Positions 1 to 7,803 of a stretch of DNA of 11,071 bases are shown here, piece after piece. Numbering within the stretch: the stretch's first letter is position 1; each line of letters opens with the position of its first letter. The stretch comes from Pleurotus ostreatus/Saccharomyces cerevisiae fusant (taxonomy: Eukaryota; Opisthokonta), in contig JAMQCK010001180.1 in the NCBI GenBank assembly GCA_024196135.1, positions 1 to 11,071 on the forward strand. Reading direction: 5' to 3'. The notes under the pieces were generated by a model. That model worked only from the letters and a program-made list of their open reading frames with translations. It did not search any database and was not told the DNA's origin. Both the position numbers and the translations under genes were made by a program.

Positions 1-862
1 AAATTCAAGGACAGCGCCGTGGATCCAGCGATCTTCCCCGTCCTCGAAGACCTGGAGTTCGAACCGAGCCACACGTCGGTTCTGAGGTTGTTTTCCATTT
101 TGGAGTGAGTGCTTATCTCGAAATCCTCTGCTTTCCGTGCGTTGAGGGCGTCCCGCCGCCGTCCGCCGCTCACACGCCGTCAATATCCAGATTTCCCCGT
201 CTCCGGCGTCTCGCGCTGCATGGGCGGTCGCAGACCGCGGAGCACGCAGCGCACTTTTTGGAGAATCATGGGCCGAAGATCGAGGAGCTCGAGCTCGCGT
301 ACTTCCCGACGGAGGTCATTTTTGAGAGCTGCGTGCACATGAAGCGTTTGCGCATCGAGGCTGATAGGCCGGTCAGTTCATGTCCGTATACGTTATACAA
401 CAGCGTGCTGATCGTGCTTTTGGCCCGCCGTCACAGCCCAAAAATTACTCGGCCAGTGAGTGGGCGTCGGCGTCGCTTGAGACGGTGATCTCGTTGCCTC
501 CTCCGCCGTGCGTACGCGTCCGCTGCCGACAATGTGCTCGCTTATAACTTCTTGCGGCTCATGTTAGATCTCATGGACCAGCCCTGGCGCAGTGGGGAGC
601 ATTCTTGTCATCGCTGGACCCGGCGCACTTGCCGCAGCTGAAGGAGATCCGGGTGCAGAAATATTGGCCGACGCATGAGTACGTGCACGACGCGTCCCAG
701 TTTGGTTGATACATGGCTAACAGCTCCCGTAGGCGAGCAATCAAGAAGTCAGTCTGGGTGGCGTATGCTGAGGAATTGCAGGATAAGGGGATCCAGATAG
801 TGGACAGTAGTGGTCTGCCGTGGGTGCGCAGAGTAGGCGTTCGGTCGCAGGCGCTTCGATAG
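1..862 (+). CDS. F-box/LRR-type protein, C-terminal part (5' end outside window)
   Basis: This is the 3' portion of a spliced gene, with exons 1-104, 191-371, 437-507, 568-678 and 733-862 (TAG stop at 860-862). They join in frame to give 198 residues. Introns are GT...AG with donors GTGAGT, GTCAGT, GTGCGT and GTACGT; the last has a GGCTAAC branch-like site. The product has leucine-rich-repeat-like strands (FPVLEDLEFE, FPRLRRLALHG, PKIEELELAYFP, LPQLKEIRV) and ends with a basic tail. It aligns along its whole length with the C-terminal part of the minus-strand gene at 1154-3662, including the same exon sizes of 181 and 71 nt and matching intron phases, which supports the splicing. No F-box is visible here because the N-terminus is missing, so the F-box label rests on the paralogue. 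In this family the LRR region is thought to bind substrate for SCF ubiquitin ligases; that role is inferred. First intron: 86 nt, longer than the others. Confidence 0.72.
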
Positions 863-1153
863 TGGCCAACCAGTCCAGGACGTGTAGTCAGAGAAGTAGG
901 TCCTATGAGACTGCATGTGAACCGACGACCATGCTGATGCGTGTCGACCGCTCACATATGGTCTGTTTGGCACACGCAGCCCTTTCAAAGTTCGCCAAAC
1001 AATAGCTCAGAAAACCCACTTCACCGCTTTGGTTGCAACTTCGCCCACTGCGACAATCAAAGATAGCGAAGCCATGATACAGGCTACTCCTTGGTTCAAA
1101 TCCAATTCTCCCACTCACATGCACCTGCCTTCGTCATCCACTGCAGCCCACGA
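863..1153. other. Intergenic 3' flanks of two convergent genes
   Basis: This 291-bp gap lies between the two tail-to-tail F-box-type genes and must hold both 3' untranslated regions. I see no coding potential, no AATAAA-type signal and no repeat. A stretch near 1096-1106 resembles a tRNA T-arm but has no matching acceptor or D-arm. Confidence 0.5.
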
Positions 1154-3662
1154 CTAGCACCAAAGTGCTATTCCTTTTGCCCTCAACTCCTCCGCGTGAG
1201 TTAACCACATTCTGCCTACGTTTGCGAGCCTGAAGCCTCATCAATTCTATGTCGCCAGTATGCAGAGGCCCTACTCACACTTCCGTCGGCCGAGACATCC
1301 AGCCGCGTATCACCTTCAGGCGCGGAAGCCGCTGCGAGTCGATCGACGCAAAGACCTCACCCCAACGCTTCACGATCGCCGCATTGCTATACCTGTCATA
1401 ACATGAGTACCCTCGCAGACGCTGAAAACCGACTCGAGCACATACGCATTGATCCCATTGCAAACAAGTGTCTCCAGGGTACCCGACTGCCAATCCGCCG
1501 CCGACTCGTCCGGATGCTATGGAGGAGCCAAAGATGAGCGCTCGGTCGCGCCCAGCGACAAGCACATCCAGCTCACCGGCATCTGTTGCTTGATCTCCAG
1601 CACCTTCAGATCCCCACAGAATCCGAAGATTGCGCTGGTTGGAAAGTACTCCAGCTCCAATTCCTCAATCTTCGAGCCGTGCCTCCATAGGATGAGGGAC
1701 GATTCCGAAGCCCGATGCGACGCGCCAAGAAGCCCGACAAAACGCAGGCGAGGGAGGCTAGCCAGGCGTTAGCGGAATCGCGAACATCGAGGCGATGCCT
1801 GTACGCACTCAAACAGGCCAAACAACCTGAGAACCGAAGGATGGCAGTCTTCGAGGCGCAGAACTTCCAGTACCGGGAACACATCCGAGCGCACAGTCGC
1901 GCCTCGAAACTCCAGCGCAATAGTAACGATCAGATGCAGAGACTGCAGCGCACGAAACGGCCTGAGCAAACCCAGCGGAACAGACAGATCATCCGTCTTA
2001 GACTCCAGCGCAGACTGGTGAAGGTACGAAGCCATCGTCGGCGTATCCGCGAGCACAGCCGAGACCACCTTCGGCGCAGTCTTCAGTATCTTGACCGCAG
2101 AAACGCTCTCCAGCACCGGAGCATATGTCGCCAGAATGGTAAACTCCGTCCACTCGAGTTGCAGAGGAAAGTTCTTGCCGTAGCGGTCGGACTGCCAACC
2201 GGTAGCAGCCAGTCGACGCAGGTGCGGTGAAGCGCGTAGTACGGAGCCCAGAGGGACGAAGAGATTGTTGGCCAAGTGATTCGCCAGACGCAGCTCCTGG
2301 ACGTACTGACCAAGAGCGGGGTTGAGGAGAAGCGTGCAGCTGAGACGGTACGTCTTGACGCCGCTATCCGCGGTGGCGATGGAATATAGCGCCGGAAGCA
2401 ACAGCCACTACGGTCGATTAGTGAGGAGCGAGAAGTCAACCGTATAAGTGGAATCACCCTCCACATCCTGCAGACCATCATTAGATTGATGACGCCAACG
2501 GGGCGTACCGACCGAAATTCTAGCGTGGCAAATTCGAGCACGCGAGACCATACTTTCTTCTGGACTTCGAAATGTTGTTGGAGCATAGAGTTCTTCGACG
2601 GGGTAGACGCTATACGCATAGAGACGGCCGTAAATTCCGCCTCTTGCTGCTGAACCCTTTCGACAAGCCGCTGAATCTCGATTGACTCAGCAGAAGGATA
2701 ATCCGGTACAGTCGCGCTGAGTGTGTGGTTCAGGTTGCTAACCAAATTAGACGAGCCAGTGCAAGCGTACCCGCGCGCACGATACTTGCAAAGGGGGTCG
2801 AGAAGAGGATTGCGAAATATGGCCCGATCGAAGGAGCAGTAGTTGTCGCGTGGTCGAGACATATCTATACTGCGAAGACTGGGATTGTGGGCGAGGGTTT
2901 CGAGCGTGGGGATCATGCGGACAGTCTGAAGCTCGTAGGGCAGCTGAACAGCCGCCAGGGATGGAGCCATGGCGAGTTTCCTGATAAGTCCAGCGAATTC
3001 TTCGCCCGGCATGCCCCAAAATGGGAGAGACCAAGATATATGCGCGGCTTTCTGCAACGAAATTCATGTGCCCGCCGATCAGTGCTATGCGCGAGACGAA
3101 CCAAGTTTGTCCAATTCGGCAAGACGCGAGCAAGGACGTTGATAAGTGCCTCTCGCATCGACACTTCGTAGCTCTGGTCGCAAAGAAAGCGAAGCTCGGC
3201 GGGATTGAGGTGAGATAGCGCGAGACCAGCGGCGAGTCCCTGGATATCGTTGTCGGAGGGCGCAACGAGAACAAGGTTGAGAACGCGGAGCTGAGTCGTG
3301 GCTGTAAGTATTCCAAGCATCACTAGTCCGCGGCCAGCACAAGGGCGGAGACGTCGGATATATGCGCCAAGCTCGGGTCGTAGGTTCGTAAGTGTGTTAG
3401 CGAGAGCGGTAGCCTGGCCTTCCCTTCGGATGAAGATCGAATGATAGAGGTGAGGGGTGCCGATTCGTCGCCAAGCTTGACAGACAAGTAGGAGAGCAGG
3501 AGGCCGCCGAGCGTCGTCGCGCGGGTAGTTCTTGTTGAAGGATCGTTGCCAGCGAGCACCAGGATTGAGGCGCAGGTTAGGGTCGCCATAGAATTCCGAG
3601 TCCGGGATGTCGAGGACGTCCTCGAGCACCCTATTCAAAATCTCCTCTGGGAGCCTAGGCAT
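1154..3662 (-). CDS. F-box/LRR-type protein with two F-box-like modules
   Basis: Exons in reading order are 3662-3102, 3051-2458, 2407-1809, 1757-1577, 1516-1446, 1392-1279 and 1211-1154, giving 725 aa with a TAG stop. The six introns are 50, 50, 51, 60, 53 and 67 nt. The ATG at 3662 puts the F-box motif right at the N-terminus (MPRLPEEILNRVLEDV), continuing to a second conserved stretch at residues 57-78 (LLLVCQAWRRIGTPHLYHSI). LRR-like segments follow to about residue 250. A short coiled-coil-like stretch (about 310-335, IQRLVERVQQQEAEF) then precedes a second F-box-like module (about 350-395: KKVWSRVLEFAT, MMVCRMWRWLLLPALYSI) and more LRRs to the end. The likely role is a substrate adaptor of an SCF E3 ubiquitin ligase, known for the family and inferred here. 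The leader upstream is CT-rich. Alternatively it could be two genes read through as one, but no stop codon separates the halves. Confidence 0.78.
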
Positions 3663-4055
3663 AATCAAGAGAAAGAGAGGGGGGCTTCAAGAAGATGGAA
3701 GTTCGAGACAAGCTGCAAGTGACGCGCTATTTGGCTCCTACTTTGGCGCACGCCCCCGCGTTGTTTGCCATCCCACAACGCCACAAATAGAGCGAGGTGA
3801 ATATATCCGAGCGCGCAGAGCCGCTCAATCCGTATGTACGAGCATACCTGTACCATATCTACATCCTAGAGACCACATACATCCCGAAGAACCTAGCGAA
3901 CACCGTCCATAATCATTGAGAAAGCAAGGAAAGCGATCCGGATCTGTACAAGAGGCCAGTCTTCCTCCGTGTACAAGCATATAATGACAGTAGTGATATA
4001 TATGTACCGTGGCCAGTGAGCAGTGTCCTCAGTATCAATCGCGCTCCCCGGTCTG
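3663..4055. other. Intergenic: promoter of the F-box-type gene and 3' flank of the first GMC gene
   Basis: Both flanking genes run on the minus strand, so this 393-bp gap holds the 3' end of the oxidoreductase transcript and the upstream region of the F-box-type gene. Read on the minus strand, a CT-rich stretch lies just before its ATG (about 3665-3705). I found no clear TATA box and no consensus polyadenylation signal; an AT-rich patch with TATATATC near 3991-4003 could lie in the 3' end zone. No gene is visible. Confidence 0.5.
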
Positions 4056-6583
4056 TCACCAGTTGACAGTGGTATCTTTGCCCAGGATGATGTCGGCGGC
4101 TTTCTGCGCGACGGCGTCTGGAGAGGGCGTTAGTTAGGTCCATCGGCGAACAGGCCTTCGGACGTACAAGCAGCGGGCATCGTGTGCGCCGTGATGGGCA
4201 TGGGGAGGATAGAGACGTCGATGACACGCAGGTTTTTGGTGCCGTAGACCCTACTTCAGGTCAGCTACAACCACATCCCCGCAACAAACCTACTCACTGA
4301 AGCTTGTTATCCACGACACCACCGAGCGCGCGCGGCAACATAGACGAGCTGCCGAGCCAGTGCGAGGCACCGTAGGCAGTCGACCTGTACCACTCGGCCC
4401 AGTCGTCGTCCGTCGCGTCTTCCGGAAGGTCGACGTACGGGTCGCTGACGACCTGCTGGAACGGCGCCGTCGTGAACATCGAGCGCGCTTTCTTGGCGAC
4501 GGTGACCGCCACGGAGAGGTCGAAGTCGTCGGAGAGCAGGCGCGGGGTAATGGCGGGCTCGGCGAATGGCTGTAAACATGGGTCAGAATCTCTTGGCTAG
4601 GTTGCGAACCTGGACGTACGTCGCTGCTGTTGATGTGCACGTAGCCGCGTGAGAACGGCATGAGGGGCCAAAACACGGTGGTCAGAACGCCCGGGTAGCT
4701 CTCGCCCACTGCGACAGACCAATCAGTCACTATTTCCACTTCCACACCCGGCCCACTTACCAACTTCCGCGATCGGCAGCTTCTCCTTCAGCACCAGGTA
4801 CGACTGTGCCGTGAAGACCGCGAGCGCGCTCTCAATAGAAACCATCGCCCCAGCCTTCACCGCCTCAATCGCCTTCGGCACCAACCCAAAGCCCAGCTCC
4901 ATCGACTTGCGCGCCACATCTATGAACACGTCAATCTGTGACCCTCGACAACTTCATCCCCAAAGTCCACCCAACCACTCACCCCACCCAAACACCTCAT
5001 CCATATTCACCAGCGAAATCACCGGCGCAAACATGTTCACATTATCAATGAGGCCCGTGTTCGTCGCATTCGCATCGTTCACGAGCGCGGTCGCGCCAGT
5101 TCCGGGCTGGTCCTGGAGGTTGCGGCCGACGGCGGGGAGGTCGACGAGGGTCTCAATGCCGAACTGCGATAGGATCTCCTTGTCGCCGACGCCCGAGTGC
5201 TCGAGGATGGGCGGGGTCTGCAAGAGGTAGGGTCAGGTGAAGGATCATGACCAATACATACCACGAACGTACAGCCAAGCTCCCCGCAGCGAGCAGGACC
5301 TCCTTGTTCGCGGTCGCCGTGAACGTCTGACCGCCCGTCGAAGGCCCGAACTGGACCCCAGTCGCCTTCACATCCCCGTCGAAGTTCACCTTCAGGACTT
5401 TCTGCAACCCACACCCACATCAGCACCCACCTCCCAACTTCTCAAAAAAAAACCACATACATGCCCATGCAACACCGTCAACGACGGCCTCTGCTGATCC
5501 TCCGCATACAAAAACGCATGCGCCGCCGACGACCGCCTAATCACATTCGTCCCCGTCGAATTATCATTCCACGCCGTCCACGCCGTCGAGCCCAGCACCG
5601 AATAGTCCCTATCGCTCAAGTCAAGCGAGAGCGGCAAACCCTGGAAGACCGTCGACATCGCCGCCTTGTACAGCTGCTGCCCGACGGGGATGCGCATGGG
5701 GTCCGGGAAGGAGACGTTCACGGGGCCGTCGTAGCCGTGGAGGCTGGGGACGAGGGTCGCGCCCTCGGCGGCCTGTTCGGCGTTTGGGAGGTGGTAGTTC
5801 TCGACGGCGGTCATGTAGCTGAGGGTGAGATTAGGGGATGCGGGGATTGATGTCAAGTAGGGTGGCATACGGATACAGTGTATCGCAATTCCATCCCTTC
5901 GCACCAAGAGCTTCAAGCGCGTCCAGCTCGGGCTTGGTCGGGTGGAACCACTGTCCCAAGAATCGGCACAACGCTCACACCCAACAATCAGGTCGACATA
6001 CCACCATCCCATTAATCGACGAGCTGCCGCCCACGCAGCGCTGCACATCCCATCAGCCTCCCCTTCACAACACACATCCTGTCAAAGCCACACGCACGCC
6101 ACTATCAATCTTCCAGCTCAGCGCAGTCCCATTCTCCGCGAGCGCGTCGTCTAGCCCGAGTGTGTCAGTGGAGCGCGCGATCGCTGCGGCAGGGAAAGGG
6201 GAGACGCACATTTCCAATTGCACTCCTCGGCCGTGATGTTGTTGCGGTCGGGGGCGACGTCGATGGGCTCGACGCCGCGCGCGTCAGGGCCTGCTTCGAC
6301 GACGAGGACGGCTGGGAGGGTATTCAGTGGCGCACACAGGCACGCATGCGGGTTTAGACGTACAATGACCCTCCGCCGAGAGCTTGTTCGCGACGACCAA
6401 GCCGGTCAAGCCTCCTCCGGCGATGATCTGCGTACTGGTCAGTTCTCCTGTCCCTCTGCGAACTCCAGCACGCACATAGTCAAAGGCCTGGTCAGCGGCC
6501 ACAGAGGAGTCGCCCGTTATAGTGGTTTGACCATAGACGATGAAGGGAGCCGTGCATAGCACGGCCATAAACGAGCGACGCAT
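4056..6583 (-). CDS. Secreted GMC oxidoreductase (AA3_2, glucose oxidase/aryl-alcohol oxidase-like), copy 1
   Basis: Exons in reading order: 6583-6476, 6427-6364, 6311-6210, 6150-6098, 6040-6002, 5950-5871, 5818-5461, 5401-5273, 5217-4983, 4919-4761, 4708-4620, 4569-4298, 4250-4168, 4117-4056. They give 610 aa, a usual length for the family, with a TGA stop. A signal peptide covers about residues 1-18 (MRRSFMAVLCTAPFIVYG, then QTTITGD). The FAD Rossmann motif GGGLTG is at 40-45 with acidic E63 in VLVVEAG. GMC signature 1 (RCVGGSSSINGMV) is at 110-122 and signature 2 (GSLATPPILEHSGVG) at 308-322. The catalytic His is H542 (ASHWLGSSSM) and its partner H585 (PITAHTM), matching the His/His pair of glucose oxidase and aryl-alcohol oxidase. 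The enzyme should oxidise a sugar or alcohol extracellularly with FAD; the exact substrate is unknown. All 13 introns are 47-63 nt. Its tandem paralogue lies upstream at 7804-10411 on the same strand. Confidence 0.9.
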
Positions 6584-6590
6584 CGTACAA

Positions 6591-6649
6591 GGGAAGGGGG
6601 AGGGAGGAAGCGCGAGGCGTGTGCGCGCCACGGCCGCAAGCGCCTTATA
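6591..6649 (-). promoter_or_regulatory. Core promoter of GMC copy 1: TATA-like box and CT-rich leader
   Basis: On the minus strand a TATAAG box lies at 6649-6644, about 61 bp before the ATG at 6583. A pyrimidine tract (minus-strand CTTCCTCCCTCCCCCTTCCC, 6610-6591) follows just upstream of the start codon. A TATA box followed by a CT-rich leader is a common layout in highly expressed fungal genes. The transcription start is not known. Confidence 0.5.
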
Positions 6650-7803
6650 AGAAATAGCCCGTCCGTGCGGTAGGTATCGGCCCGTCGATGGCCCACGCCG
6701 CGCGCTCAGCCTGGCTCCCGCAGCGGTGCGACTTTGAATATGTTGCTAACGCGAGACGGAAGCATGCCCATGCGCGCCGCGGCGGTATGTTCGCGAAGTC
6801 CGGGCCCCGCAGAGCACGACTGAGAGGGAGGGAAGCGTCGACATCAGGCTGCCGCTCCGACTTTGTTGATCTCCCGCTCCTCACTTGATGCTGGCGTGAT
6901 GCCCGGCATCGCAAGCACCCAGTGGAGCTGAGCAGGCGCGCTTCCGCGAGACAAGTCCTTCCTTCTGGGGAGTCCTAGAGGAGAAAAGTAGTCGATTCTT
7001 TCAGGGGTAGAGTACCGTCAAGGGCAGCGATGTCGAAGTCCAGAGCAAGCCTTCGGGGTAAGAAACTCTAATTCACGTGGGATCCCGATCGCCGCTAGGT
7101 CCGTCCCGCAACTGGACCGCATTGCTCGCCCGCAGGCGCGTCGACGGCGTTGAATGTGCATGCAGGTGTAAGATCTCGCCTCGGCTCAGAGTCCCTCGGT
7201 GCCCTTGTCCCTGAAGATCCCCTCGGGCGCGATTGTTCAGCTAATCTATCACGCATGAGGGTGAAATGTCGACCGGACTGGGCCAGGAGCAACAGGGCTT
7301 GGGTATGGTATACATAGATAGAGGTCATGTCTCTTGATTTTTGCAGGTATCCAGTCAAGGAAAGATTCAAAGGGATAGTGGTAGCATGTTGAACTTCTGT
7401 CGATCACGTGTAGAACGCGCGTGGTTCTTCGGTGATCACCGAGCTCAGAAACTAGCTGCACGTCGCCAGAGAACCATCGCGTCGAAGCTGCCATCCGCAA
7501 GAGCATTGCTCGCATACCAGACAAGTCCATCTGCCACCCATTATCTACAACAGCCACTACGATGCGTGAGGGGGAAAAGAGCGTGTGGTGTGAGTTACAC
7601 AGTGCGAGTACGAAGTACACACATTCGAGAGACTATGTACCAGATGCTGGTATGTACAGTAAAGAGAAGGTCCGTTCATGAAGCCGAAGATGTGAAGGAG
7701 TGCGGTTCCCGTTCAGAAAGAAAGCGCGGCGTTCGCACCGAAAACAGAAACCAAAGACAAGGCAAGAAACCCGAAAGTCGTTAGGCCCGTTGACATTGGC
7801 CGT
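6650..7803. other. 1.15-kb intergenic region without a gene
   Basis: The region holds the distal promoter of GMC copy 1 and the 3' flank of GMC copy 2. Open frames here show no family motifs, no plausible splice structure and no domain-like composition. A GCGGGG hexamer on the minus strand at 6810-6805 fits the fungal CreA/Mig1 consensus SYGGRG, but such hexamers are expected by chance in GC-rich DNA. A small inverted repeat at 7638-7652 lies in the 3' flank of copy 2. Confidence 0.55.
7634..7657 (-). other. Small hairpin within a TATGTAC direct repeat, 3' flank of GMC copy 2
   Basis: TACCAG-ATG-CTGGTA (7638-7652) is a perfect 6-bp inverted repeat with a 3-nt loop. TATGTAC occurs at 7634-7640 and again at 7651-7657. 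It sits about 150 bp past the stop codon of copy 2. It could lie in the 3' UTR or near the cleavage site, since TGTA-rich elements act in fungal 3'-end formation, but this is a guess. Confidence 0.25.

Noticed and set aside
1060..1125. Plus-strand GGTTCAAATCC near 1096-1106 as part of a tRNA gene
   Set aside because: It fits a B box, but no A box lies at proper spacing, and the 3' sequence TTCTCCC has no complementary GGGAGAA acceptor strand upstream.
1275..1283. TGA at 1277-1275 as the end of the minus-strand F-box-type gene
   Set aside because: It lies inside a GTGAGT donor. Splicing to 1211 adds MWLTHAEELRAKGI, which matches VWVAYAEELQDKGI of the paralogue.
2913..3101. Frameshift in the F-box-type gene near residue 187
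   Set aside because: A 50-nt intron (3101-3052, ending TTGCAG) joins the two frames cleanly, so no frameshift or pseudogene is needed.
6805..6810. CreA/Mig1 site upstream of GMC copy 1
   Set aside because: A single GCGGGG hexamer is expected by chance in GC-rich DNA and no paired site was seen nearby.
7341..7784. 147-codon plus-strand open frame in the long intergenic region
   Set aside because: Composition is Arg/Ser-rich with no motif. It overlaps the 3' flank of GMC copy 2 and has no upstream promoter or homologue-like pattern.
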